From JAJYSO01 sp964451785 (lineage in GTDB: Bacteria > Bacteroidota > Bacteroidia > Flavobacteriales > Flavobacteriaceae): DNA of 64,000 nt. The DNA is taken from contig CAYVJG010000001.1 of NCBI GenBank assembly GCA_964451785.1, positions 123,603-187,602 of the forward strand. The letters are read 5' to 3'. Position 1 is the first letter of the stretch; each line of letters starts with the position of its first letter. Positions 8,741-18,700 of this stretch are shown piece after piece. A program made the translations under genes and the position numbers. The notes below the pieces were generated by a model. That model was not told where the DNA came from. It did no database searches and worked only from the letters and a program-made list of their open reading frames with translations.

Positions 8741-9668
8741 AAGATTTGGTTTTTTGTGCAAGAAGATATAAAATAGCCATTCTGACAGCAACGCCATTTT
8801 GTACCTGATCAAGAATAATTGCATTTTTAGAATCAGCAACATCGGTTGATAGTTCAACGCCTCGATTAATTGGGCCTGGGTGCATGATGATAATTTCTTT
8901 ATCTAAAGCATTGAGGCGCTCTTTGGTCAGTCCGTATTGTTTGACATATTCACGCGTGCTAGGGAAGTAGCTCACATCCATACGCTCGCGTTGAATGCGC
9001 AACATGTTAGCCACATCACACCATTCTAAAGCTTTTTGTAAGTTGGTTTCAACACCTACGCCCATGCTTTCAATGTAATGAGGAATTAATGTTTTAGGAC
9101 CGCAAACTTTTACTTCAGCACCTTGCATTCGCAAGGCGTAAATGTTGCTCAAAGCCACACGACTGTGTGTAATATCGCCGACAATAACTACTTTTTTACC
9201 TTCGACAGCGCCTAAGCGTTCGCGGATAGAAAAGGAGTCGAGTAGTCCTTGACTAGGGTGTTCGTGCGTGCCGTCACCGGCATTGACAATGCAGGCGTCA
9301 ACGTGTTGAGATAAAAAAACGCCAGCTCCAGGATTGGGGTGGCGCATGACAATCATATCAACTTTCATCGATAAAATGTTGTTGACTGTATCGATGAGCG
9401 TTTCGCCTTTTTTGACAGATGAGGAAGCTGCTGAAAAGTTGACCACATCGGCACTGAGGCGTTTTTCAGCGAGTTCAAATGACAAACGCGTACGCGTACT
9501 GTTTTCAAAAAAGAGATTGGCAATAGTGATATCGCGCAGTGAAGGCACCTTTTTGATAGGGCGATTGATAACTTCTTTAAAATGCTCAGCAGTTTGAAGA
9601 ATTAATTCAATATCAGCCTTGTTGATATATTTTATTCCGAGTAAGTGATTAACGCTTAATTCGCTCAT
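8724..9668 (-). CDS. pyrB: Aspartate carbamoyltransferase catalytic subunit
   Basis: This catalyses carbamoyl phosphate plus aspartate to carbamoyl-aspartate, the committed step of pyrimidine synthesis. It has 314 residues. The carbamoyl-phosphate loop FFENSTRTRLSFE is near residue 53, and the Ser-Lys pair of the catalytic loop is in ASSSVKKGET. The HPGPINRGVE motif lies near the C-terminus. No pyrI regulatory subunit is adjacent, so the enzyme is probably the unregulated trimer. It directly follows pyrR, which suggests control at the PyrR promoter or leader. Confidence 0.97.
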   Translation of the reverse strand: MSELSVNHLLGIKYINKADIELILQTAEHFKEVINRPIKKVPSLRDITIANLFFENSTRTRLSFELAEKRLSADVVNFSAASSSVKKGETLIDTVNNILSMKVDMIVMRHPNPGAGVFLSQHVDACIVNAGDGTHEHPSQGLLDSFSIRERLGAVEGKKVVIVGDITHSRVALSNIYALRMQGAEVKVCGPKTLIPHYIESMGVGVETNLQKALEWCDVANMLRIQRERMDVSYFPSTREYVKQYGLTKERLNALDKEIIIMHPGPINRGVELSTDVADSKNAIILDQVQNGVAVRMAILYLLAQKTKSYAKLN

Positions 9669-9673
9669 GTGTA

Positions 9674-10213
9674 TTAATTATTGACAAGATAAACACAGTC
9701 CTCACCGGCATTTTCACACCAGTTGACGACAACTTTTTCTGATGAAATAGCATCTACTTTTCGCCCTTTATAAGTAGGTTGAATGGGTAAATGACGACTA
9801 AAACGGCGGTCTATTAAAGTGAGTAACTCCACTTCTTTAGGACGACCGAAAGATTGGATGGCTGTTAAGGCAGCGTTGATACTGCGACCGGTATAGAGGA
9901 CATCATCTATAAAAACAACGCGTTTGTTTTCTACTAAAAAATCAATTTCAGTTGTGTTGGCTTGCAGCTGTTTTTCACTGCGACGAAAATCGTCACGAAA
10001 AAAAGTGATGTCTAATTTTCCGGTTTTTAAACCTGTAATCTGATACTCATTGCGTAAAATGCGTTCAAGACGATTGGCTAAAAAAATCCCTCGTGGCTGA
10101 ATGCCGATGAGGACGGTTTCTTTAAAATCGTCGTGCTTTTCAATGAGTTGGCAGGCTAGCCGGTGCAAGGTGATGTTGATTTCCTTGACGTTAAGCAATA
10201 TTTTTTTTGACAT
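9674..10213 (-). CDS. pyrR: Bifunctional pyr operon regulator / uracil phosphoribosyltransferase
   Basis: A 179-residue type I phosphoribosyltransferase with the PRPP loop VVFIDDVLYTGRSI. PyrR proteins bind pyr mRNA in Gram-positive bacteria; in Bacteroidota the regulatory role is less certain, and a UPRT activity is likely. It is the first gene of the pyr operon, with only five bases between its stop and pyrB. I did not find a convincing PyrR-binding attenuator in the short leader. Confidence 0.93.
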   Translation of the reverse strand: MSKKILLNVKEINITLHRLACQLIEKHDDFKETVLIGIQPRGIFLANRLERILRNEYQITGLKTGKLDITFFRDDFRRSEKQLQANTTEIDFLVENKRVVFIDDVLYTGRSINAALTAIQSFGRPKEVELLTLIDRRFSRHLPIQPTYKGRKVDAISSEKVVVNWCENAGEDCVYLVNN

Positions 10214-10238
10214 AGTGCGCGGCTTCGTTCTTAAAAAA

Positions 10239-10246
10239 CAAAAGTA
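10239..10246 (-). promoter_or_regulatory. Bacteroidota -7 promoter element for pyrR operon
   Basis: Reads TACTTTTG on the minus strand, an exact TAnnTTTG match, 26 bases upstream of the pyrR ATG. The -33 element is not clear. Confidence 0.55.
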
Positions 10247-10336
10247 TGAAATTAAATGGATGTTTTTAGAAATCCTTAAAAATTACCTTGCTTTTATAGA
10301 GTTTATAAATCAGAATGAAATCAAGTAGAAAATCCT

Positions 10337-10660
10337 TTAAGATTCAGGCGCTAAACGAACCACTAAACCTTCTAAAGCTTCAGTTAGTTGAATTTGGCAG
10401 CCCAAACGGCTGTTGTCTTCTACATAAAATGCCTCAGAAAGCATGGCCTCTTCATCGTCGTTCATTTCCGGTAAATCGGTTTCTGATTCAATGTAAATTT
10501 GACAGGAAGCACAAAGCGCCATCCCGCCACAAGTCCCTTCAACCGGAAGTTCATAAGCCTTGCATAACTCCATTAAATTCATGCCCATATCTGTAGGCGC
10601 TTGCACCTGATGGGCTTGACCTTCACGATCGATGATGGTGATGTTAACATCTTGTTCCAT
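10337..10660 (-). CDS. 2Fe-2S ferredoxin (adrenodoxin type)
   Basis: An electron carrier of about 107 residues with the cluster motif C-x5-C-x2-C (TCGGMALCASC) and a fourth Cys in LGCQI. The start at 10660 (MEQDVNITII) was preferred to 10681, because a TAnnTTTG promoter element overlaps the upstream candidate start. It lies just downstream of the ferredoxin reductase on the same strand, though a terminator stands between them, so it is probably transcribed from its own promoter. Likely partners are that reductase and Fe-S assembly. Confidence 0.9.
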   Translation of the reverse strand: MEQDVNITIIDREGQAHQVQAPTDMGMNLMELCKAYELPVEGTCGGMALCASCQIYIESETDLPEMNDDEEAMLSEAFYVEDNSRLGCQIQLTEALEGLVVRLAPES

Positions 10661-10678
10661 AACCTCTTTTTTGAGTGA

Positions 10679-10686
10679 CAAATTTA
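10679..10686 (-). promoter_or_regulatory. -7 promoter element for ferredoxin gene
   Basis: TAAATTTG on the minus strand, an exact TAnnTTTG match, 19 bases before the chosen ferredoxin start. It supports the shorter start and independent transcription. Confidence 0.55.
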
Positions 10687-10730
10687 GTGGTTTTTGTAGA
10701 GATTTGAGGGGAGATAGGAATATAAAAAAA

Positions 10731-10763
10731 TCCCTTTTAAACGAATAAACCGCTTAAAAGGGA
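10731..10763 (-). terminator. Terminator after ferredoxin reductase
   Basis: Arms TCCCTTTTAA and TTAAAAGGGA, followed on the minus strand by a run of seven T. It lies 32 bases beyond the reductase stop. Confidence 0.8.
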
Positions 10764-10794
10764 ATGTATTATTGGGAAGCTTTAAGGCTAGACC

Positions 10795-11853
10795 TTAATC
10801 AATAGCTTTCACAACCGCTTTTGGCGCTTCTTTTTTAGAGCCGTCAAATCCGGTAACTCCACCTACGGTAGTGTATTTTAAAACGTATTTTTTGTTGGGA
10901 TAAATACGATTATACGCACTTTGACACATCAAGGTAGCTTCGTGAAAACCACACAATATCAGCTTGAGCTTGCCTGGATAGGTGTTGATGTCACCAATGG
11001 CATATACGCCGGGGATATTGGTTTGATAATCCAAAGTATTGTCTACTTTGATCGCATTTTTTTCTATTTCTAATCCCCAGTCGGCTAAAGGACCAAGTTT
11101 TGGCGATAATCCAAATAAAGGAATGAAGTAGTCGGTTTTGATTTCTACATCTTCATCGTCTCCTTTTTTGCGGACAGAAACAGAATGTAACTGTCCATTG
11201 CCATTTAGCGCATTAATTTCAGCAGGTGTAACCAAGTTGATTTTACCGGCATCTTTGAGTTTTTTAACCTTTTCGACAGAATCTAAAGCGCCTCTAAACT
11301 CTTTGCGTCGGTGTACTAAAGTCAATTCATCAACAATGTCAGCGAGTTCAATACTCCAATCTAAAGCAGAATCTCCTCCGCCTGCTAAAACTACTTTTTT
11401 ACCTCTAAAGTCTTCAGGCTCTCTGATCATATAATCAACGCCTTTTCCTTCAAAGTAAGAGATGTTTTCTAGCGGAGGTTTACGTGGTTCAAAACTACCT
11501 AATCCACCGGCAATAGCTACAACTTTGGCGTGATGTTGAGTGCCTTCATTAGTGGTGACAATAAAGGTACCATCATCTAGTTTTTCAAGCTTATCAGCGC
11601 GTTCACCTAAGGTAAATCCAGGTTCAAAAGCTTTGATTTGTTCCATAAGGTTGTCAACTAAGGTTTTAGCAGGAACCTCCGGAAAGCCCGGGATATCGTA
11701 AATCGGCTTTTTAGGATATATCTCGGCTAGTTGACCACCAGGTTGTGGCAATGCATCGATGAGATGGCATTTTAATTTTAACAAGCCAGCTTCAAAAACG
11801 GTAAATAAACCGGTAGGACCGGCGCCGATGATTAAGATGTCTGTTTCAATCAT
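10795..11853 (-). CDS. Ferredoxin--NADP(+) reductase, thioredoxin-reductase-like
   Basis: A 352-residue flavoprotein with an N-terminal FAD site (IIGAGPTGLF) and an internal NAD(P) site (VVLAGGGDSALDW). It lacks the CxxC redox pair of thioredoxin reductase. This combination marks the TrxR-like ferredoxin/flavodoxin-NADP reductases (FNR2/YumC type). The ferredoxin gene is next to it and the Fe-S proteins NifU and Mrp lie upstream on the same strand, so a role in supplying electrons for Fe-S assembly or biosynthesis is plausible. Confidence 0.9.
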   Translation of the reverse strand: MIETDILIIGAGPTGLFTVFEAGLLKLKCHLIDALPQPGGQLAEIYPKKPIYDIPGFPEVPAKTLVDNLMEQIKAFEPGFTLGERADKLEKLDDGTFIVTTNEGTQHHAKVVAIAGGLGSFEPRKPPLENISYFEGKGVDYMIREPEDFRGKKVVLAGGGDSALDWSIELADIVDELTLVHRRKEFRGALDSVEKVKKLKDAGKINLVTPAEINALNGNGQLHSVSVRKKGDDEDVEIKTDYFIPLFGLSPKLGPLADWGLEIEKNAIKVDNTLDYQTNIPGVYAIGDINTYPGKLKLILCGFHEATLMCQSAYNRIYPNKKYVLKYTTVGGVTGFDGSKKEAPKAVVKAID

Positions 11854-11898
11854 TTTTATTTGTGCTTTTGTAAGGTAATAAGTTGTACGAAATAGCGA

Positions 11899-12150
11899 TT
11901 AAGCTTCAACATTTACAACTTTTTCAATTTGAGGTGCGTATTTTTTGATAGTCATTTCTACCCCTGCTTTTAAAGTCATATGATTGACTGAGCAGGTCAC
12001 ACAAGCGCCTTGCAATTGAACTTTGACTAAATTGTCAGCTTCATCTATTTCGACTAGAGTAATATCGCCGCCATCATTTTGAAGAAAAGGGCGGATTTCG
12101 TCTAGTGCTTTAAGAATATTAGCTTCGAGTTCTTTGTTTACTGTGTTCAT
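11899..12150 (-). CDS. NifU-family Fe-S scaffold domain protein
   Basis: An 83-residue protein corresponding to the C-terminal NifU (Nfu) domain, with the cluster-binding pair CxxC in GACVTCSVN. Such proteins hold and transfer Fe-S clusters. The start is ATG 12150, three bases after the Mrp/ApbC stop, which indicates co-translation with that Fe-S carrier. Confidence 0.92.
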   Translation of the reverse strand: MNTVNKELEANILKALDEIRPFLQNDGGDITLVEIDEADNLVKVQLQGACVTCSVNHMTLKAGVEMTIKKYAPQIEKVVNVEA

Positions 12151-12153
12151 AAG

Positions 12154-13293
12154 TTATTTCTTTTTTACCGCGCTACAGCCAGCCATAGTTGTAATTTGGA
12201 TGGATTCAGTTGGCGGAAGGTTTTTGTTGCGTTTTACGGTTTCTCGCACAATGTTTCGCGTCATCTCAACAAACGCTTCGGTGACAGGAGTACCGTCTTG
12301 AAGGGCTGCCGGATGACCGACATCACCGGCTTCGCGAATACTTTGAACAAGTGGAATTTCACCTAAGAAAGGAACATCTAAATCTTCTGCCATGAAGCGT
12401 GCTCCTTTTTCACCAAAGATGTAATACTTGTTTTCCGGTAACTCAGCGGGTGTAAAATAAGCCATGTTTTCAACAAAGCCTAGCACCGGAACATTGATGC
12501 TTTTTTGTTGGAACATCGCTACGCCTTTGCGGGCATCAGCAAGGGCTACCTTTTGTGGAGTACTCACAATAACTGCTCCCGTGATAGGAATGGCTTGCAT
12601 AATGGAGAGGTGGATGTCACCTGTGCCCGGAGGGAGGTCAACGACTAAAAAGTCGATTTCACCCCAAGCGGCATCAAAAATCATTTGATTGAGAGCTTTT
12701 GCCGCCATCGGACCACGCCAAACTACAGCGGTGTCAGGTTCTGTAAAAAATCCGATAGACAAGATTTTTACGCCATAGCTTTCAACAGGTTTCATCTTTG
12801 AGCGGCCATCAACTTCTACAGCTAATGGGCGTTCGCGCTCCACATCAAACATGGTCGTTGCAGATGGTCCGTAGATGTCAGCATCGAGCAAACCAACTTT
12901 AAACCCCATTTTTTGTAGGGTGATGGCCAAGTTAGCCGCTACTGTTGATTTTCCAACTCCGCCTTTTCCAGAGGAAACAGCAATGATGTTTTTGATGCCT
13001 TTAATCGGCTTACCTTTAATTTCAGCTAAAGTACCTTGACTAGGTGCATTGACACTCGTGTTGACTTTGACTTTAATTTTGGGATCGATCTGGTCGTGAA
13101 TCGCTTTCATGACATCCACTTCTGCACGTTTTTTGACGTGCATTGAAGGTTTGTGTACTTCGATATCGACAACAACTTCGTCTCCAAAAATATTGATATT
13201 CTTTACGGCGCCACTCTCTACCATGCTTTGTCCATCACCGGCTTCAGTGATAGTATCTAAGGCTTTGAGGACGTTAGATTTGTTTAATTCCAT
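12154..13293 (-). CDS. apbC: Mrp/NBP35 family ATP-binding Fe-S carrier
   Basis: A 379-residue protein with an N-terminal MIP18/DUF59 domain (about residues 1-90) and a deviant Walker A motif (SSGKGGVGKSTVAANLA) near residue 108. The family binds and transfers Fe-S clusters. The C-terminal tail has a single Cys in TMAGCSAVKKK. It heads a transcript with NifU and the ferredoxin reductase, an Fe-S assembly group. Confidence 0.93.
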   Translation of the reverse strand: MELNKSNVLKALDTITEAGDGQSMVESGAVKNINIFGDEVVVDIEVHKPSMHVKKRAEVDVMKAIHDQIDPKIKVKVNTSVNAPSQGTLAEIKGKPIKGIKNIIAVSSGKGGVGKSTVAANLAITLQKMGFKVGLLDADIYGPSATTMFDVERERPLAVEVDGRSKMKPVESYGVKILSIGFFTEPDTAVVWRGPMAAKALNQMIFDAAWGEIDFLVVDLPPGTGDIHLSIMQAIPITGAVIVSTPQKVALADARKGVAMFQQKSINVPVLGFVENMAYFTPAELPENKYYIFGEKGARFMAEDLDVPFLGEIPLVQSIREAGDVGHPAALQDGTPVTEAFVEMTRNIVRETVKRNKNLPPTESIQITTMAGCSAVKKK

Positions 13294-13340
13294 AGAAAAA
13301 ATCCCTTTGTAATGTTCTTAATTAGAATTATTCTAAAGTA

Positions 13341-13348
13341 CAAAGATA
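13341..13348 (-). promoter_or_regulatory. -7 promoter element for the apbC operon
   Basis: TATCTTTG on the minus strand, an exact TAnnTTTG match, 48 bases upstream of the apbC start. Confidence 0.55.
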
Positions 13349-13422
13349 AGGCATAAGTCTATATAACATTCTTAAAATGATTGAATTTATTGATAGTTTA
13401 TAATTTAGTTTCTATAAACAAA

Positions 13423-13473
13423 AAAAACTAGGATTTAGAATGTGGATTTACCCTCTTCTAAATCCTAGTTTTT
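13423..13473 (-). terminator. Strong bidirectional terminator after glsA
   Basis: An 18-bp perfect stem (AAAAACTAGGATTTAGAA and its complement) with a 15-base loop and T runs on both sides. It separates glsA from the apbC promoter. Confidence 0.85.
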
Positions 13474-13522
13474 ACTAGGGATACTGTGTTTTTATCTAGC
13501 TTTTTGCGAGTAAACCTGTCGA

Positions 13523-14539
13523 TTATTGAAAAATAGTCAAATCTAATTTTTCAGATAATTCTTGAATCATGTGATAGCCGGCGATAGAGTTGCCGTGTTC
13601 GTCAAGCGCCGGGCTATAAGTGCCGATTCCTATTTTTCCGGGAACACTGACGGCAATTCCGCCACCGACACCAGATTTACTCGGTAAGCCTACGGTGCGT
13701 GCATAATCACCACTGTAATCGTACATGCCGGCAATGAGCATTTGCGATTGAATAAGCTCGGCTAATTCTGAATTTTTATAGCGATCATCGCCGTCAAAAC
13801 GCACGCAATCATGTGCAAAGAAATAACCGATTTTAGCTAAATCTTCAACCGATACATTAATTGAACACTGTCTGAAATAATTGTCTAAGTTTGACGCTTC
13901 GTCACCTTCAATTAAGCCATTGCTTTTGAGTAAGTAAAAAATGCCGCGGTTGCGATTTCCGGTTGATTTTTCAGAGTGATATACGGATTTATTGAGACGA
14001 ATGTCATCGTTTTTGGTGATATAACGTATGCGGTCTAAAATGCGTTTGTAAGGTGTTTTGCCTTCTCCTTTAATAAGCGAGGTGGTTAAAATGGCCCCGG
14101 CATTCATCAAAGGGTTTAGCGGTTGACCACTGCCGGTGTCGAGGTTGGCATAATAGTTAAAAGGCTTGTTGGTGCCAAAGTAACCCATTTTTGAGAATAG
14201 GGTTTCTTCACCTAAATCTTCAACAGCAATCATCAAACCGATGATTTTAGAAATGCTTTGAATAGTAAAAGTTTGTTTTGTGTCACCTACGCTGATGAGG
14301 TTGCCACCTTCAGTCACAACAGCAATAGCGATATCTTTTGGATTGGCTTTGCCGAGCTCGGGGATGTAATTTGCTACTTTTCCTTGAGCAATGTATTTCT
14401 TATTGTGATTGACAACCTCTTGTAATATATCTTTAGTGATGTGTTGATTAGAAGTTTGGGCGCGTGCAGCTTGTGGATTACTTATAAATAGAAAAGCAAT
14501 AACTAGCAAAACTACAGACGAATTTTGAAACGTTTTCAT
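13523..14539 (-). CDS. glsA: Secreted glutaminase A
   Basis: A beta-lactamase-fold glutaminase that hydrolyses glutamine to glutamate and ammonia. The catalytic SxxK is in FTIQSISK and the family blocks NPLMNAGAI and KSGVGGGI are present. The start at 14539 gives a clear signal peptide (MKTFQNSSVVLLVIAF...ARAQT), so the enzyme is exported, unlike the cytoplasmic E. coli forms. The 51-base-longer frame starting at 14590 was rejected because the promoter element at 14588-14595 lies there. The mature enzyme of about 310 residues matches the family length. An asparaginase/isoaspartyl peptidase lipoprotein at 28.9 kb may act in the same compartment. Confidence 0.92.
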   Translation of the reverse strand: MKTFQNSSVVLLVIAFLFISNPQAARAQTSNQHITKDILQEVVNHNKKYIAQGKVANYIPELGKANPKDIAIAVVTEGGNLISVGDTKQTFTIQSISKIIGLMIAVEDLGEETLFSKMGYFGTNKPFNYYANLDTGSGQPLNPLMNAGAILTTSLIKGEGKTPYKRILDRIRYITKNDDIRLNKSVYHSEKSTGNRNRGIFYLLKSNGLIEGDEASNLDNYFRQCSINVSVEDLAKIGYFFAHDCVRFDGDDRYKNSELAELIQSQMLIAGMYDYSGDYARTVGLPSKSGVGGGIAVSVPGKIGIGTYSPALDEHGNSIAGYHMIQELSEKLDLTIFQ

Positions 14540-14587
14540 TGATTTTGGTTTAGATAAATCAGCGTAAAACTGATGGTGTGTTTTATG

Positions 14588-14595
14588 CAAAGGTA
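14588..14595 (-). promoter_or_regulatory. -7 promoter element for glsA
   Basis: TACCTTTG on the minus strand, an exact TAnnTTTG match, 49 bases upstream of the chosen glsA ATG. It decides against the longer open frame. Confidence 0.6.
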
Positions 14596-14811
14596 AAAAA
14601 CTATACGTAAATATAAAGATAGCTTTATTTTATGCTAATTAAGAGGTTTAATGTTGTGAAAATAGCAATAAATATCTTGTTCTGTTATAAAAATAATCAA
14701 AATAAAATGATTTTTTAAACTGTGATTTGTGGTGTTGCTTTTCTGTAGGTTGTCAAAAAAAAACTGGTAAAAGTAAAAATACTTTCTTGTGTCAAGACGG
14801 CATATTAAGTT

Positions 14812-15285
14812 TTAATCAAAGTTGTCAAGGTAGTCAAAAATCAGTTCGGCTTCATAACCTTTACGCATTAAAAAATCAGCTAGTTTTTTGCGTTTTTTGT
14901 AGGGGTCTGTATCGTGCAGTTGTTGCCAGCGCTTTTGAGCTAGGGTTTCAAAAGTTAGGCGATAGTCGTCAGCATTAATTTCTTTGAGGGCTACTCGGAT
15001 AAGATAGGGCGAGAGTTCGCGTCTTTTGAGTTCTTGGGTGATGCGGTGTCGTCCCCATTTTTGCAGATTAAACTTGTCGTAAGCAAAAGCTTTGGCAAAG
15101 CGTTCTTCATTGAGAAAGCCTTCATTCATAAGTGTGATGACAATTTCCTCTTGCGCAATAGGAATCATGTGTAAGGCGTTGAGCTTGGTCATCACCTCTT
15201 GATGACAGCGCTCGCGATACGTGCAAAATCGCCTTAATTTTTCAGTCGCTTCTTCTACGGTATAAGAGGTTCTTTTGTTGAACAT
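14812..15285 (-). CDS. recX: Regulatory protein RecX
   Basis: A 157-residue all-helical protein made of three-helix repeats (YTVEEATEKLRRFCTYRERCHQEV, LNEERFAKAFAYDKFNLQKWGRHRI and the C-terminal RKKLADFLMRKGYE). RecX inhibits or modulates RecA filaments. recA is not in the window. The gene is single, with an AT-rich upstream region holding a possible distant promoter at 15462. Confidence 0.92.
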   Translation of the reverse strand: MFNKRTSYTVEEATEKLRRFCTYRERCHQEVMTKLNALHMIPIAQEEIVITLMNEGFLNEERFAKAFAYDKFNLQKWGRHRITQELKRRELSPYLIRVALKEINADDYRLTFETLAQKRWQQLHDTDPYKKRKKLADFLMRKGYEAELIFDYLDNFD

Positions 15286-15763
15286 AAAAAGGAAGGTAAT
15301 TTTGTGTCTGGATTTAGGTAGGATACACTGTCAATCGAATAAGGTAATTTTATGTGTAATATGTTTAAAACAGGATAAAAATCTCCTTTTAGATAACGAG
15401 CGAGTCCTATGTTTTACAGGGCATCTTAAATGAGGTGTGCGATTACTGTTTCCTAATAGTACAAAAATACACAATTGATAAGATGTATAAAAACGAGATG
15501 AAGAAATTTTACGCTAACTTAAATTGAAAAAATGGTTTAAAATAAAAAAAGGAAATCAAAAATTATGAGTAAAAAGAGTGAGAGAGTTATCAGGAACATT
15601 TAAGGGGGGTTAATTCTTAAAAAAGAATATTATTTTTAAATAGTTAGATTAATGTTCTTGTTTTTGATAAAACTTTTTTTTGACGATATAGTAGTTAAAA
15701 TGCTTTGTGTTTGGTGATTAATTGGTTTTATTTTCTATTTTAGCAAAAATTATAATTTAACAC
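15286..15763. other. Intergenic region between recX and the beta-galactosidase gene
   Basis: 478 bases with no credible gene. The minus strand carries one exact TAnnTTTG match (TATTTTTG, 15462-15469) that could drive recX from a 177-base leader. The plus strand carries a near match (TATTTTAG, 15736-15743) 20 bases before the beta-galactosidase ATG. I see no riboswitch or repeat here. Confidence 0.5.
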
Positions 15764-18700
15764 ATGAGAGGATTCAATTTTCTACAAAAAACTATGACTT
15801 GCTTGCTACTAGGCTTGTTTATAGTGCCCCGCATGGTCAAAGCTCAAGAGACCCCTGTTTGGAAAAACCCAAGCGTTGTGGAAGTCAACAAAGAGTTTCC
15901 ACGAACAGAGTTTATGACCTACGATTCTAAAGAGGCTGCATTGAGCAAAACCTTTGAAGAAAGTAAGTATTACAAATCATTAAATGGCACTTGGAAATTC
16001 TATTTTGCCGATGCTTATGGTGATTTGCCTAAAAATGTTACTGATTCAGCTACATCAACCGAAAATTGGGCTGATATTAAGGTGCCTGGCAACTGGGAAG
16101 TGCAAGGTTTTGGAACAGCCATCTATGTCAATCATCCTTATGAATTTGTAGAACGTGATCCGCATACGGCGCTCCCTAAAATTCCGCCTCCACACATGCC
16201 TGAAGAAGATCCGGTAGGGGTTTATAGACGCGATATTAATATCCCGGCTGATTGGTTAAAAAACCGTATGGTATTTTTAAATATCGGCGGCGCTAAATCT
16301 GGTGTTTATGTGTATATCAATGGCCATAAAGTAGGTTATAGTGAAGATTCTAAAAACCCGGCTGAATTCCGTATTAATAAATATGTCAAGCCAGGCGTTA
16401 ATAAATTGGCCATCAAAATTTATAGATGGAGCACAGGTTCTTACCTAGAATGTCAAGATTTTTGGCGTATCAGCGGTATTGAACGCTCTGTTTATCTCTG
16501 GTCACAACCTATGGTGTCGCTACGCGATTTCCAAGTCAAATCTACTTTAGATAACACCTATAAAACTGGTATCTTCCAATTGCAAACTACCTTAGCTAAC
16601 TATGGTATTGACGATTTAAATCAAGATGCTATTTATCATCCTATTGCTTATGCTACGCCTGAGGTAAGCTATGAGTTGATGGATGCTGAGGGTGAAATTG
16701 TTGCTGAAGGACAAGCTGAAGTAACTGTTAAAGGCCGTGGTACTATAGATTTTAAATTTCCAGAAGTGCAATTGCCTAATGTTAAACCATGGACAGCTGA
16801 AACGCCTTACCTCTATACGTTAGTGATGAAGGTTGTCGGTAAGGATGGTCAACAAGAAAGCGTAGTGCCTTACAAAGTAGGCTTTAGAAAATTTGAATTT
16901 AAAGAAGTAGTCACTGGTGATCGCAAAGATCGTTTGTTTTTGATTAACGGTCAACCTATCAAGTTGAAAGGAGTAAATATTCACGAACACAATCCTAAAA
17001 CAGGACATTATGTAACTGAAGATTTGATGATCAAAGACTTTACTTTGATGAAGAAAAATAACATCAACTCTGTACGTTTAGCGCACTATCCACAATCTCG
17101 TCGTTTCTACGAATTATGCGATAGTATTGGTCTTTATGTTTATGACGAAGCTAATATTGAAAGTCACGGTATGTATTATGGCAAAGAGTCATTAGCGAAG
17201 CATCCTATTTGGCAAAACGCCCATATGGATCGCATTAAAAACATGTTTAAACGCAATAAAAATCACGCCTCTATAACTTTTTGGTCTTTAGGAAACGAAG
17301 CTGGTAATGGCGTTAATTTTGAAGTAGCTTATCGTTGGTTAACAGATCATGAAAACGATTTGATGAACCGACCTGTATTGTACGAACGCGCTATTTGGGG
17401 CTTTAATTCTGATATGTATGTGCCGCAATACCCAAGTGCTGCTTGGTTAGAAAGCGTGGGTAAACGCGGATCTGATCGCCCTGTAGTGCCGTCTGAATAC
17501 TCACATTCAATGGGTAACTCTACAGGAAATATCGACTTGCAGTGGGAAGCGATTTACAAATATCCTAACCTCCAAGGAGGATACATCTGGGATTGGGTAG
17601 ATCAAGGCCTTGCTGAAACAGATGATCAAGGTCGTTTCTACTGGTCTTATGGTGGCGATTATGGCACTAACACCGCTAGTGATGGTAACTTTAACGACAA
17701 TGGGTTAGTCTTGCCTGACCGCACACCACACCCGGCTTTACAGGAAGTGAAGTTTGCTTACCAAAACTTTGCTTTTAAACCTGTTGATGTTCAAAACGGA
17801 ACTTTTACAATTAAAAACCGTTTCTATTTTACCAATACTGATAACTATACCTTAACGTATAGCTTACTCGAAAACGGTAAAGTGATTAAATCAGAAGATA
17901 TTCCGATGAACTTGGCTCCTCAAGAGTCTATGGAAGTTAACTTGCCGATTAATGATTTTGATTTAGATCCGGCTAAAGAGTATTTTATCAACTTTAGTGT
18001 GACCATTAACGATGGTGAACAAATGATTCCTTCTGGTTACGAAGTGGCACATAATCAATTTAGATTAGCTGCTGCTACTGATAAAGTTGCTTATCAACCA
18101 GCCGAAACTTCTAAAGTCAAAATTAAGCAAGGCGATAACGAAACCGATATCACTGTTGGTCGTGCTCAAATTACATTTGACAAAGAAGAAGGCGTATTGA
18201 CCTCATATGAGTATCGCGGAAAAGAATACATCGAAGATGGATTTGGTATCCAACCAAACTTCTGGAGAGGGCCTACCGATAACGACTATGGTAACGGTAT
18301 GCCTAAACGTCTCCAAGTTTGGAAACAAGCTAGTCACAACTTTAATGTAGTCGATGTAAAAGCTGAAGATAAAGGTGATTATGCTACTTTAAAAACTACT
18401 TATCTTTTACCAGCTGGTAACTTGTATATCATCAATTACAAACTCTATGCGGATGGCGTGTTAAAAGTGAATGCTGAATTTACGTCAACAACCATGAAGC
18501 AAAATGATATTGCCGTTTCTGATGCTACAAAACGCGCTACTTTCTCTCCAGGAATGGAAGAAGCTCGTGCTAAAGCAGCTAAATTAGTAGTGCCACGTAT
18601 TGGGGTACGCTTTAGAGTGCCAACCAAAATGGATCATATAGGGTATTACGGTAACGGTCCACATGAAAACTATACCGACCGTCAATCTGGTGCACGTGTT

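Noticed and set aside
9674..10320. PyrR-binding attenuator upstream of pyrR
   Set aside because: The leader from the predicted promoter is only about 20-25 bases long and has no terminator hairpin.
10315..10596. Plus-strand open frame opposite the ferredoxin gene
   Set aside because: It is the antisense of a clear 2Fe-2S ferredoxin and has no recognizable domain.
14727..14978. Plus-strand open frame opposite recX
   Set aside because: It overlaps recX in antisense and has no start context or family pattern.
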